Part shown: piece after piece, positions 33,329 to 41,945 of the stretch
Layout of the letters: each line of letters opens with the position of its first letter
How positions within the stretch are numbered: position 1 is the first letter of the stretch
From: Acidobacteriaceae bacterium
GTDB lineage: Bacteria; Acidobacteriota; Terriglobia; Bryobacterales; Bryobacteraceae
Assembly (NCBI GenBank): GCA_020247055.1
Contig: JADCJL010000070.1
Location: 1 to 45,883 of the forward strand
DNA: 45,883 nucleotides
Reading direction: 5' to 3'
Position numbers and translations under genes: made by a program
Notes under the pieces: generated by a model
The model's input: the letters and a program-made list of their open reading frames with translations, nothing else
Database searches by the model: none
Told to the model about the DNA's origin: nothing

Positions 33329-35704
33329 ATGGGTCCCGGTAGTCTCGAACTGTTAGAGTACGCTTCGCTCAAGGAAATTGTCGGCCGCCACATCTCCTCT
33401 GCCGCCGCCCGGCGGCTGCTCGATGAGCTGGCTCCGTCCACGGATCGCGCGGGGCTTGAAGCGGCGCTGGCCGAAGTGGCCGAAGCGATGCGGTGGCTCG
33501 AGGAGGCCAACTCCCCGGGCAACGCCGCCAAGGGTTCCGCCGTGCGCTTTACCGGCCTTCCCGACGTGGAGGAGGCGGCCGCGCGGCTTCGCATTGAGGG
33601 CGCTGGGCTCGACGGCCGCGAACTCTACGATTTGATGCAGTGGCTCGAGCGGAGCGGAGACATGCGCGCCGCCATCTTCCTGGTGGTTGATCGCTACCCG
33701 CTGCTGGCGCGGCGCGCGCAGAAGCTTGGCGATTTTCGCAGCGTGCTGCGCGAGATCTCGGGCAAGGTACTGCCGGACGGCTCACTGGCCGACGATGCCA
33801 GCGTGGCGCTACAGCGGCTGCGGCGGGGGATGAGCCGGCAGAAGGAGCAGATTCAGTCGTCGCTCGAGAAGTTTCTGCGGCAGCATCGGGACGAAGGGGT
33901 GCTGCAGGACGAGTACGTGACGATTCGCAATGATCGTTTCGTCGTGCCGCTGGTGGCCGGACAGCACAAGAAGGTGGACGGGGTGATTCACGCGGCCTCC
34001 GGCACCGGCGCGACGTTGTTCGTCGAGCCGATGGAGACGATTCAGCTCAACAACGAGTTGGTCCGGATGACCGAGGAGGAGATGCGCGAGGTGCATCGCA
34101 TTCTCGGCGAACTGACCGCGGCGCTGCGCACCCATGCCGGCTCGATCCGGGATTCGATCGCCACCATGGCGAACCTGGAACTCACCTTCGCCAAGGCCCA
34201 GTTGGGCGGGGTGATTCCGCGGTTTGGTGAGGCGCTGCGCCTGGTAGAGGCGCGGCATCCGATTCTGGCGGATGTGCTGCGCCGGGAGCGCCGGCGGCCG
34301 GTGCCTGTGTCGTTTGGCCTGGACCCGATCCACCGCACTCTCTTGATCACCGGCCCGAACACGGGCGGCAAAACGGTGACGATGAAGACGGCCGGGTTAC
34401 TCGCTCTGATGGCGCAGTCGGCGATGCCCGTGCCGGCGCGCGAGGCCGAGTTTCCGGTGTTCCAACAGATTCTCGCCGACATTGGCGACAACCAGTCGAT
34501 AGCGGAATCGCTCAGTTCGTTCAGCTCGCACATCCGCCATGTCTCCGAGATGCTCGAGCAGGCAACGCCGGATTCGCTCGTGCTGCTCGACGAACTCGGG
34601 CGCGCCACCGACCCCGAGGAGGGCGGCGCCCTGGGCATCGCGATTCTCGAGAAGTTCCGCGAGTACGGAGCGCTGACCATGGCTTCGACCCACCTGACGG
34701 CGCTGAAGATCTGGGGCGCCAACACGCCGGGTGTCATCCAGGCTTCGATGGGCTTTGACGATGCGACGCTGAAGCCGACCTACCTGCTGCAAACAGGCGC
34801 GCCCGGACGCAGCGCCGGACTCGCCATCGCCTCGCAGCTCGGCATGCCGGCTGCGCTGATTGAACGCGCCCGGCAGGCGATGACTGCGACGGAGCGGGAC
34901 ATTGCGGCCTTCATCGCGGAGCTGCACCGGCGGCTCGAAGAGGTGAACCGGGACAAGAGTGAACTCGAACAGCAGCGGACCGAGTTCGCGGTCGAAACGA
35001 CCCGGCGGCGGGAGGCAGCCGAGAAGGAGCAGGAGCGGAAGCTGCGCGAGGTGGAGCGGCGGAGCGAGGCGGCGATTGCGCAGTTTGAAGCGCAGGCGCG
35101 GGAGGCGATTGAGGGCGCCATGGCGGGCCTGGCAAGCAAGAAGGCCGCCGAGAACGCCCTGCGCAAGGTGGCGCGCACGCGGGCCGAACTCAAGGACGAG
35201 GTGGGCGCGCTGCGAGGCCCGGCCGGGGGCGCCGCGGCGCTGCCGCCGATTGTGGAGGGCGGCCGCGTGAAGCTGAAGGGTGTGCGCGAGATTGCGCGCG
35301 TCAAGCGCGTGCTTCCGCAAGGCGAGATAGAAGTAGTTATCGGCTTCATGAAGATGCGCATCCCGGTTGGCGATGTGCTGGAGGTCTTGCCGGCCGGCGG
35401 CGCGGACCCGAAGTTGCCGACCGGGGTGACCTTCCAGCAGGGGCCCGCCTACGAGACCGTGACGCGGGAGCTGAATCTGATCGGCAAGCGGGCGGACGAG
35501 GCGATGGATGAGGTGGACGCGTTCTTGGACCGGGCGGCGCTGGCGAGCGTCGACCGGGTGCGGATCGTGCACGGCCACGGCATGGGGATCCTGAAGCGGG
35601 CGGTGGCGGACCTGCTCAAAAAAAGTCCGCACGTGAATAACTTTTATCCGGCGACGCCGGCCGAAGGCGGGTCCGGCGCCACCATTGCGGAGCTGAAGAG
35701 TTAG
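33329..35704 (+). CDS. mutS2: MutS2 family ATPase/endonuclease
   Basis: From ATG 33329 the product has 791 residues, typical for MutS2; a TTG at 33317 is an alternative start. The core-lever region is at the N-terminus (SLELLEYASLKEIVGR) and the clamp and connector in the middle. The MutS ATPase has Walker A GPNTGGKT at 342-349, SSFSSHIRH and Walker B LVLLDELGRATDP. A long coiled coil (about 520-620) follows, then a C-terminal Smr nuclease domain with NLIGKRADEA and HGHGMG. MutS2 suppresses recombination and rescues collided ribosomes. The first Smr motif is NLIG instead of DLRG or DVRG. The stop overlaps the convergent bcp stop by four bases. Confidence 0.95.
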   Translation: MGPGSLELLEYASLKEIVGRHISSAAARRLLDELAPSTDRAGLEAALAEVAEAMRWLEEANSPGNAAKGSAVRFTGLPDVEEAAARLRIEGAGLDGRELYDLMQWLERSGDMRAAIFLVVDRYPLLARRAQKLGDFRSVLREISGKVLPDGSLADDASVALQRLRRGMSRQKEQIQSSLEKFLRQHRDEGVLQDEYVTIRNDRFVVPLVAGQHKKVDGVIHAASGTGATLFVEPMETIQLNNELVRMTEEEMREVHRILGELTAALRTHAGSIRDSIATMANLELTFAKAQLGGVIPRFGEALRLVEARHPILADVLRRERRRPVPVSFGLDPIHRTLLITGPNTGGKTVTMKTAGLLALMAQSAMPVPAREAEFPVFQQILADIGDNQSIAESLSSFSSHIRHVSEMLEQATPDSLVLLDELGRATDPEEGGALGIAILEKFREYGALTMASTHLTALKIWGANTPGVIQASMGFDDATLKPTYLLQTGAPGRSAGLAIASQLGMPAALIERARQAMTATERDIAAFIAELHRRLEEVNRDKSELEQQRTEFAVETTRRREAAEKEQERKLREVERRSEAAIAQFEAQAREAIEGAMAGLASKKAAENALRKVARTRAELKDEVGALRGPAGGAAALPPIVEGGRVKLKGVREIARVKRVLPQGEIEVVIGFMKMRIPVGDVLEVLPAGGADPKLPTGVTFQQGPAYETVTRELNLIGKRADEAMDEVDAFLDRAALASVDRVRIVHGHGMGILKRAVADLLKKSPHVNNFYPATPAEGGSGATIAELKS

Positions 35705-36156
35705 AGGGCGGCCAGCACTTCGGCGGCGTGTCCGGCGGGCTTGACCTTTTCAAAGATCTGTTTGATTTTGCCGTCCGGCCCGATGACGAAGGTGGTGCGC
35801 TCGACGCCCATGTAGGTTTTGCCGTACATCGATTTTTCTTTCCAGACGCCGTAGGCTTCCGCGCCGGCGTGTTCGAAATCGGCGAGAAGTGTGAAGGGCA
35901 GTTCGAATTTGGTTTTGAATTTCGATTGTGCTTTTTCGGCGTCTGGCGAGATGCCGATAATCACGGCGTCCTTGCCGGCGAAGGCGGCGGAGTGATCACG
36001 GAACTCGCAGCTTTCGGTGGTGCAGCCGGGGGTGTCGGCCTTCGGGTAGAAGTAGAGGACGACGGTCTTGCCTTTGAGGGCGGAGAGTTTGAAGGGGTTG
36101 CCTGCTTCGTCGGTTAGTTTGAGGTCGGGTGCTTTGCTGCCAACTTTAAGTGCCAT
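35701..36156 (-). CDS. bcp: Thioredoxin-dependent peroxiredoxin (Bcp/PrxQ)
   Basis: The product is 151 residues, normal for this family. The thioredoxin fold has the peroxidatic Cys45 in DTPGCTTESCEF and the resolving Cys50 five residues later, the PrxQ pattern. KTVVLYFYPKADTPG, GISPDAEKAQSKF and ERTTFVIGPDGKIKQIF are also present. It reduces hydrogen peroxide and organic hydroperoxides in the cytoplasm. The ATG lies inside the DUF2064 gene (11-base overlap), so both are on one mRNA. The gene is convergent with mutS2. Confidence 0.95.
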   Translation of the reverse strand: MALKVGSKAPDLKLTDEAGNPFKLSALKGKTVVLYFYPKADTPGCTTESCEFRDHSAAFAGKDAVIIGISPDAEKAQSKFKTKFELPFTLLADFEHAGAEAYGVWKEKSMYGKTYMGVERTTFVIGPDGKIKQIFEKVKPAGHAAEVLAAL

Positions 36157-36748
36157 GGAAAAGGAGATGTTCGGTGCGGCCGTTTTGCGCCAGGAATTCG
36201 GCGATGCGGGCGAGGTCCGGCGCCTCATCGACGTCGAACCAGGCGGGCCCGAGGGCGACCGTAAGGCCGGCGGCTTCACAGGCGGCGACGGTGTCGGCGA
36301 GAGTGTGTTCCGTGGACCAGCGGACGCCGGCGAACATGGCGGGATGGGTGCGGCGGGCGGCGATGGCCCAGTAGCCGCCGTCGTCGGCCGGGGCGAGGGT
36401 AACGTCGGTATTGGTTGCCAGCATGGCGGCAATGTGGGCGTCGGGCACGGTGGGCGAATCGGAGCCGAGCAGCAGGGCCGGAAGGCGCGGCGCGAGGGCG
36501 TGGAGCATGCGGTCGCCGAGGTGGCCGGGGGATTGGAGGGCTTGAGAAACGTTTTCACGAAAAAAAATATCTGTGGGCGTATCGAGATGGAGTTCGACTT
36601 CGCCAAACCGGGGGAGCCGATCGAGCATCGTATGGACAAAGAGTTTGTGCAGTTCGACCGCGGCCCGGGTTCCGATGGCGGCGGCGAGCCTGGTTTTGAC
36701 GCGGCCCGGTTCTGGCGCTTTGGCGAAGAGCAGGATGACGGGACGCAT
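36146..36748 (-). CDS. DUF2064 / TIGR04282 family glycosyltransferase-like protein
   Basis: From ATG 36746-36748 the product has 200 residues. RPVILLFAKAPEPGRVKTRL is the family's hallmark N-terminus; LLLGSDSPTVP and LAPADDGGYWAIA carry the Asp residues of a GT-A-like nucleotide-sugar site; WSTEHTLADTVAACEAAG follows. Relatives include enzymes of arsenosugar and related glycosylation and are similar to CofC-type nucleotidyltransferases; the substrate here is unknown. TACAAT lies exactly six bases before the ATG, implying a leaderless mRNA. It precedes bcp in the same operon. Confidence 0.88.
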   Translation of the reverse strand: MRPVILLFAKAPEPGRVKTRLAAAIGTRAAVELHKLFVHTMLDRLPRFGEVELHLDTPTDIFFRENVSQALQSPGHLGDRMLHALAPRLPALLLGSDSPTVPDAHIAAMLATNTDVTLAPADDGGYWAIAARRTHPAMFAGVRWSTEHTLADTVAACEAAGLTVALGPAWFDVDEAPDLARIAEFLAQNGRTEHLLFHGT

Positions 36749-36754
36749 GAGCAG

Positions 36755-36760
36755 ATTGTA
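36755..36760 (-). promoter_or_regulatory. -10 element TACAAT, leaderless start
   Basis: TACAAT is followed by CTGCTC and the ATG of the DUF2064 gene. It is divergent from the cytochrome gene, whose own leader has AAGGAG. Confidence 0.5.
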
Positions 36761-36798
36761 GAATATCGGTTTAGATACTTTAAGGAGTTTGGGAATCC

Positions 36799-37110
36799 AT
36801 GAATTCACTGAAGCGTTTTTTTGCCCTGACCGCTCCGGCGGTGCTTTTGGCCGGATCGGCGATGGCGTTTGATGCCAAGAAGGGCCAGGAAGTATTCGAG
36901 AACTCGGCCTGTATGGGTTGCCACAACACCGACACGGACGAGAAGCGCGGCAATGCTCCGGCGCTGAAGGGTTTGTACAAGAAAGAGGGCATGACGGAGG
37001 CGAAGGTGATCGACAAGATCAAGAAAGGCGGAAACGGCATGCCCCCGTACGAAGAGCAGCTGGAAAAGGCGGATTTTGATAATCTGCTGGCGTATTTGAA
37101 GACGCTCTAG
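36799..37110 (+). CDS. Small monohaem cytochrome c
   Basis: The 103-residue product has a signal peptide (FALTAPAVLLAGSAMAF) and a compact class I cytochrome c. FDAKKGQEVFENSACMGCHN holds the CxxCH haem site, GNAPALKGLY follows, and GGNGMPPYEEQL supplies the distal Met. ADFDNLLAYLKTL is the C-terminal helix. It is a periplasmic electron carrier. AAGGAG lies 12 bases before the ATG. Divergent from the DUF2064 gene. Confidence 0.93.
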   Translation: MNSLKRFFALTAPAVLLAGSAMAFDAKKGQEVFENSACMGCHNTDTDEKRGNAPALKGLYKKEGMTEAKVIDKIKKGGNGMPPYEEQLEKADFDNLLAYLKTL

Positions 37111-37182
37111 CGGCCGTAAATGGCTGGGCGAGTTGACGTTGGGTCCGCTCGCCCGGTATTCTAGTGTTTGTTCGTTGTTCGC

Positions 37183-37260
37183 GACCCCATCGTCTAGCCC
37201 GGCCTAGGACACCGCCCTTTCACGGCGTCAACGAGGGTTCGAATCCCTCTGGGGTCGCCA
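37183..37260 (+). tRNA. tRNA-Glu (anticodon UUC)
   Basis: The acceptor arms GACCCCA and TGGGGTC pair fully, the discriminator is G and CCA is encoded (37258-37260). The T arm is GAGGG-TTCGAAT-CCCTC. The anticodon loop CTTTCAC carries TTC at 37219-37221. The first anticodon-stem pair (C27-U43) is mismatched. An AAAAC-ATTTT-GTTTT stretch follows as a possible weak terminator. Confidence 0.95.
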
Positions 37261-37277
37261 AAACATTTTGTTTTCGA

Positions 37278-37283
37278 TAGACT
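37278..37283 (+). promoter_or_regulatory. -10 element TAGACT before the DUF1549/DUF1553 gene
   Basis: TAGACT is ten bases before ATG 37294, predicting a leader of three or four bases. There is no ribosome-binding site in CAATGTCACC. Confidence 0.4.
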
Positions 37284-37293
37284 CAATGTCACC

Positions 37294-39849
37294 ATGTGGC
37301 CTTGGGTTTTTTTATTGGCGGCGGCGGTACCGGACTTCGACCGGGAGATTGCGCCCATTTTGGCGGCAAACTGCGCGCAGTGTCATAGCGGCAAGTCGCT
37401 GGCGAGTGGTTTTTCGGTGGAGAGCCGCGATGCGGTGGTGCTGGGCGGCAAGAAGCATGGGAAGGCAGTGATTGGGGGCCATCCCGAGGCAAGTCCGCTG
37501 ATTCAAATGGTGAAGGGCGGCCTGAGTCCGCAGATGCCGATGGGTAAAGTGCTGGCGGCGGAGGATGTGGCGCGGCTGGAGGCGTGGGTGAAGAGTCTTC
37601 CGGCGGAGAGATCGGCGGCGAAGCAGGAGTGGCGCTGGCCGTATGAGAAGCCGGTGAGGCCGGCGGGCCGTTCGGTGGATGAATTTATCGTCGCGAAATT
37701 GCAAGCGAAGGGCTTGGGCTTGGCACCGGAGGCGGACCGGCGGACGCTGGCGCGGCGAGCTTTTTTTGATTTGATTGGTTTGCCGCCGACGGCGGAGGAG
37801 ATGGCCGAGTTTGTGCGGGACGGCGATTTTCCGAAGCTGGTGGAAAAGCTGCTGGCCGACCCGCGCTACGGGGAGCGTTGGGGACGGCACTGGCTCGACC
37901 TGGCGCGGTACGGGGAGACGAGCGGCCTCGAAGGGGACGGGGCGATTGGCAATGCGTGGCGGTACCGGGATTGGGTGATCGCGGCGTTCAACCGGGATCT
38001 GCCGTACGACAGGTTCATCCTGGAGCAGTTGGGGGGCGGGGACGAGCATTCGAAGTCCCGCAACAACTACGCGCCGAACATTCAGGGGCACGTGCCGCTG
38101 GGGTTTCTGCGGCTGGCGCCGTGGGACCGTTCGAACCTGGTGGCCGATGAGGTGCGGGCGAACTATCTGGCGGAGGTGACGGCGGCGACAAGTTCCGTGT
38201 TTTTGGGTTTGACGGTGGGCTGCGCGCGGTGCCACGACCACAAATACGACCCGATTCCGCAGAAGGATTACTACCGGCTGCAGGCGTTTTTCAACACGGT
38301 GCAGGTGGAGAATGTGACGGTGCCGTACGCCGATGAGGATTTCGCGGAGAAGGCCAAGGCGAAGATCAAAGAGATTGAGGCGCGGTTGAAAGACGGTTCG
38401 GAGAAGGCGGCGCTGGACGCTTACGAGAAGGAGTTTTTGCCGAAGCTGGTGGCGCGGCGGCGGGAGTTGGCGGCGGGTAAGCCGGCGACGCTGGTGGATT
38501 TGCGGCTGGAGCTGCGGCGGAAGGAGAAGAGCCAGTTTTCGCGCGCCGAGCAGCGGGAGTACGCGCTGGTGAAGGAGGACGCCGACCGGACGGGCGACCC
38601 CGAGGAGAAGGCCGCGCTCGACGCGCTCGAGCAGAAGCTGATGGCGCGGCTGAAGCTGGACCCGGCGCGCTTCGAGGTGCTCGAGGTGGCGGATTTGCGG
38701 ACGGAGATGGCGAGCCGGCAATCGAAGGTGTTCAGCGAGGCGGAGCGCGAGCGGCACGCGGAGCTGACCGAGAGCCTGCAGGTTTGGCAGCGGCGGCTGG
38801 GGCGGTGGCAGCCGGTGGCGCTGACGGTGAAGAACGTGCCGGGGCCGCCGAACGGGCCGGCGATTGCGCCGGTGCGGGTGCTGCTGCGGGGCGACTACCG
38901 GCTGCCGGGCGAGGCGGTGGAGGCGGGCTTCCCGACGGCGTTTACGGGCAAGGCGGAGGCGGCGACGCTGGAGACGGACCGCTACCGGCAGTTTCCGACG
39001 CGGGGGCACCGGCTGACGCTGGCCAAGTGGATTGCGAGCAAAGAGAATCCGCTGACGGCGCGGGTGATGGTGAACCGGATCTGGCAGTACCACTTCGGGA
39101 CAGGGATTGTGGCGACGCCGAGCGACTTCGGGGTGAACGGCGAGCGGCCGACGCATCCGGAGCTGGTGGATTGGCTGGCGCACGAATTCATGGACAGCGG
39201 CTGGAGCATCAAGGCGATGCACCGGAAGATCATGCTTTCGGCGACCTACCGGCAGGGCGGGGAGAACGCGGCGTGGGAGAAGGACCCGGAGAACAAGCTG
39301 CTTTCGCGGTTTCCGCGGCGGCGCCTGGAAGGGGAGGAGCTGCGGGATTCGGTGCTGTACCTGAGCGGGCGGCTGAACGGGGAGCGGGGCGGGCCGAGCG
39401 TGTTTCCGCCGCTGCCGGCGGACCTGGCGGACTTTGCGCGCTACGGGCGCGGCGGGGCGGCGATGTGGGAGCCGAACGAACGGGACGAGGACGGGCGGCG
39501 GCGGAGCATTTATACCTTCCAGCGGCGGAGCATGCCGCTGCCGATGATGGCGGCGTTTGACGCGCCGGTGTTCAGCGAGAGCTGCGACCGGCGGAGCGCG
39601 ACGACGACGCCGCTGCAGGCGCTGGCGATGATGAACGGGAACCTGCTGCACGACGAGGCGGCGCATCTGGCCAAGCGTGTGGCGGCCGAGAGCGGCGACC
39701 GGGCGGTGCAGGTGAAGCGGGCGTTTGGGATTGTGCTGGGGCGGGCGCCGTCGGCGGCCGAGCTGGAGCGGTACACGAAGTTTAGCGGTGATTTGGCGGC
39801 GATTTGCCGGGTGTTGTTGAATGCGAACGAGTTTCTGTACGTGGAGTAG
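37294..39849 (+). CDS. PSD1 / planctomycete-type cytochrome c protein (DUF1549-DUF1553)
   Basis: The 851-residue product has a very short signal (MWPWVFLLAAAVP) and a planctomycete-type cytochrome domain with CAQCHSGK near residue 28. A DUF1549 block follows (SVDEFIVAKL, RRAFFDLIGLPPTAEEM, GERWGRHWLDLARYGETSG, GCARCHDHKYDPI, a second CxxCH), then a charged coiled-coil insertion (about 350-500) and the DUF1553 block (LAKWIASKENPLTARVMVNR, NEFLYVE at the end). Such proteins are nearly always paired with DUF1501 proteins and are thought to act at the cell surface or periplasm on polysaccharides or in electron transfer, without defined biochemistry. Confidence 0.92.
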   Translation: MWPWVFLLAAAVPDFDREIAPILAANCAQCHSGKSLASGFSVESRDAVVLGGKKHGKAVIGGHPEASPLIQMVKGGLSPQMPMGKVLAAEDVARLEAWVKSLPAERSAAKQEWRWPYEKPVRPAGRSVDEFIVAKLQAKGLGLAPEADRRTLARRAFFDLIGLPPTAEEMAEFVRDGDFPKLVEKLLADPRYGERWGRHWLDLARYGETSGLEGDGAIGNAWRYRDWVIAAFNRDLPYDRFILEQLGGGDEHSKSRNNYAPNIQGHVPLGFLRLAPWDRSNLVADEVRANYLAEVTAATSSVFLGLTVGCARCHDHKYDPIPQKDYYRLQAFFNTVQVENVTVPYADEDFAEKAKAKIKEIEARLKDGSEKAALDAYEKEFLPKLVARRRELAAGKPATLVDLRLELRRKEKSQFSRAEQREYALVKEDADRTGDPEEKAALDALEQKLMARLKLDPARFEVLEVADLRTEMASRQSKVFSEAERERHAELTESLQVWQRRLGRWQPVALTVKNVPGPPNGPAIAPVRVLLRGDYRLPGEAVEAGFPTAFTGKAEAATLETDRYRQFPTRGHRLTLAKWIASKENPLTARVMVNRIWQYHFGTGIVATPSDFGVNGERPTHPELVDWLAHEFMDSGWSIKAMHRKIMLSATYRQGGENAAWEKDPENKLLSRFPRRRLEGEELRDSVLYLSGRLNGERGGPSVFPPLPADLADFARYGRGGAAMWEPNERDEDGRRRSIYTFQRRSMPLPMMAAFDAPVFSESCDRRSATTTPLQALAMMNGNLLHDEAAHLAKRVAAESGDRAVQVKRAFGIVLGRAPSAAELERYTKFSGDLAAICRVLLNANEFLYVE

Positions 39850-39852
39850 GTT

Positions 39853-41238
39853 ATGACGAGACGGGATTGGTTGTTGCAGTCGTATCTGGGCCTGGGCGGG
39901 ATTGCGCTGGCGGGCCAGGAGAATCCGTTGGCGCCGAAGGTGGCGCACTGGCCGGCGCGGGCCAAGAGCTGCATCTTTCTGTTTCTCGAGGGCGGCGTGA
40001 GCCAGATGGACCTGTTTGAGAACAAGCCGGAGCTGGTGAAGCGGGCCGGGCAGCGGATGCCGCAGGCGGGGAACACGGACGGGGAGATTGCGACGTTTTC
40101 GGCGGCGCCGAACCGCATTATTCCGCCGGTGGCGCCGCTGCGGCAGTGGGGGCAGAGCGGGCGCTGGATTACGGAGTTGATGCCGGCGCTGGGGGGGGTG
40201 GCCGATGAGCTGGCGTTTATCCACGGGGTGAAGGTGGACAACAACAACCACGGGCCGGCGGTGTACCACACGCTGACGGGGAACCAGTTTCCGGGTTCGG
40301 CGAGCGTGGGGGCGTGGATGACGTACGGGTTGGGATCGGAGAACCGGGACCTGCCGGGGTTTGTGGTGCTGGGCGACCGGCGGGGCGCGACGATTGGCGG
40401 GGCGGGCGTTTGGGGCAATGGCTTCCTGCCGGCGGCCTACCAGGGGACGCTGTTCCGGAACGGGGACACGCCGATTGTGGACCTGAAGCGGCCGGCGGGG
40501 ATGAGCGAGGGGCAGCAGCGGGCCGAACTGGACCTGCTGCAGTGGCAGAACGAGCAGCACCGGGCGGGGCGGACGAATACGGGCGATCTGGAGGCGCGGA
40601 TCGCGGCCTACGAGCTGGCATTCCGGATGCAGGCCAAGGCGCCGGAGCTGGTGGATTTGAGCGGGGAGACGGCGGCGACGAAGAAGCTGTACGGGATGGA
40701 CGACCCGATTTCGGAGCCGTTCGGCCGGCAGTGTCTGCTGGCACGACGGATGGTGGAGCGGGGCGTGCGTTTCGTGATGACGCTGCACGGGGCCGGAGGC
40801 GACCGATGGGACGACCACGGGGACGTGAAGGGGCGGATTCCGAAGCACTGCAAGGAGGTGGACCAGCCGGTGGGCGGGCTGATTCAGGATTTGAAGGCGC
40901 GGGGGCTGCTGGATGAGACGCTGGTGGTGTGGGCGAGCGAGATGGGGCGGACGCCGTTTGACAACAACCTGGTGACGGACAAGCCGGGGCGGGACCACAA
41001 TCAGTATGGGCTGGCGGTCTGGATGGCGGGCGGGAACGTGAAGAAGGGCGCGACGTTTGGGGCGACGGACGACTTTTCGGTGCGGGCGGCGGGGAGCCCG
41101 ATTCCGGTGCGGGACGTGCATGCGACGCTGCTGCATCTGATGGGTTTGGAGCAGGACCGGCTGACGTACCTGCACGCGGGGCGGTACAAGAAGCTGACGG
41201 ATATTGGGGGGCGGGTGATCCGGGAGGTGCTGGCCTAG
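39853..41238 (+). CDS. DUF1501 domain protein
   Basis: The 461-residue product begins three bases after the DUF1549/DUF1553 stop. TRRDWLLQSYLGLGGIALAG is a twin-arginine-like signal. The sulfatase/alkaline-phosphatase-like DUF1501 fold is seen in CIFLFLEGGVSQMDLFENKP, VKVDNNNHGPAVYHTLTGNQ, VWASEMGRTP and GRDHNQYGLAVWMAGGNVK, which contain the expected Asp and His residues. The HGAGGDRWDDHGD segment is typical. The pair forms an exported two-protein unit of unknown substrate, frequent in Planctomycetes and Acidobacteria. Confidence 0.92.
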   Translation: MTRRDWLLQSYLGLGGIALAGQENPLAPKVAHWPARAKSCIFLFLEGGVSQMDLFENKPELVKRAGQRMPQAGNTDGEIATFSAAPNRIIPPVAPLRQWGQSGRWITELMPALGGVADELAFIHGVKVDNNNHGPAVYHTLTGNQFPGSASVGAWMTYGLGSENRDLPGFVVLGDRRGATIGGAGVWGNGFLPAAYQGTLFRNGDTPIVDLKRPAGMSEGQQRAELDLLQWQNEQHRAGRTNTGDLEARIAAYELAFRMQAKAPELVDLSGETAATKKLYGMDDPISEPFGRQCLLARRMVERGVRFVMTLHGAGGDRWDDHGDVKGRIPKHCKEVDQPVGGLIQDLKARGLLDETLVVWASEMGRTPFDNNLVTDKPGRDHNQYGLAVWMAGGNVKKGATFGATDDFSVRAAGSPIPVRDVHATLLHLMGLEQDRLTYLHAGRYKKLTDIGGRVIREVLA

Positions 41239-41276
41239 GCGCGGCCACGGACCGGGCGGCGGGCAGGGCCGATGCC

Positions 41277-41527
41277 TGGCTTCGTTTGTGATCGTTGTAT
41301 CTTATTGATAAAAAGCAACATCGGTTGATTCCGGAGCGAGAGAGTGGCTTCGTTTGCTCTGTTTTTCGTTCGCTGTATCTTATAGATAATAAGGGACTTC
41401 TGTTGCTTTTGGGGTAAAAAATGGCTTCGTTCGTCAATTATTTACTCGAAGGCGGTCGGGAGAATCGTAAGTGATTGATTTTAAAGAGCCGATTTCGACC
41501 TGAGGGGTAAAAAATTGGCTTCGTTCG
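41277..41527. repeat. Four dispersed copies of TGGCTTCGTTYG with AT-rich companions
   Basis: The core occurs at 41277-41288, 41345-41356, 41422-41433 and 41516-41527, spaced 68, 77 and 94 bases apart. Copies three and four are preceded by GGGGTAAAAAA. GTATCTTAT-W-GATA follows copy one (41297-41310) and copy two (41375-41388). This A/T-rich block differs from its surroundings. No coding function is apparent. Confidence 0.6.
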
Positions 41528-41745
41528 TTGATTTTGGTCCGAACGGGACGGCGGCGGCGCCTTTCGCCGGTTTGGCGGTGGGTTCCGGACAGAACCATTA
41601 TGGCGGCGGAGCGGGGCGGACGAGGGGGCGGGCGGCGGCATCCTGTTGCAATGGCGAGAGATGTTTTTTGGGAAGGCTTGGGAAAGGGGGGGATTGGGGC
41701 CCGGCGGGTTGGGGGAGATGTTTGGGGGCCGCGGCGCGGATGGCG

Positions 41746-41945
41746 CCGGGGCTCGAGGCCCTGGGCCACCGCGACGGGTGCGGCGGGCGCTTGCGTTTGG
41801 TTGGCTGGCGGGGTGGATGGCGGACGAGGGGCGGCGGTATGCTTCGGGGGATTGGGAGGCTCGCGGGGGTGTTTTGAGTTGGGGGGATGCGGTGAAGGGT
41901 GGTTGGCTGGCGGTGGGCCGGGGCTCGAGGCCCTGGGCCACCGCG
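41746..41945. repeat. 28-bp direct repeat, 172-bp period, G-rich tract
   Basis: A 28-base sequence beginning CCGGGGCTCGAGGCCCTG occurs at 41746-41773 and 41918-41945; following sequence is also related (GGCGGTATGCTYCGGG). A shorter degenerate trace lies near 42129-42160. Around it are several G runs (41680-41715 has five of three or more). It looks like a duplicated non-coding element. Confidence 0.55.

Noticed and set aside
37183-37260. tRNA-Glu as the attachment site of the accessory region
   Set aside because: The mobile-looking genes start about 4 kb downstream, beyond two typical chromosomal genes, and no integrase or repeated tRNA end is visible.
37312-41175. A 1287-codon minus-strand open frame
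   Set aside because: Antisense to the DUF1549/DUF1553 and DUF1501 genes; Arg/Pro/His-rich with no domains.
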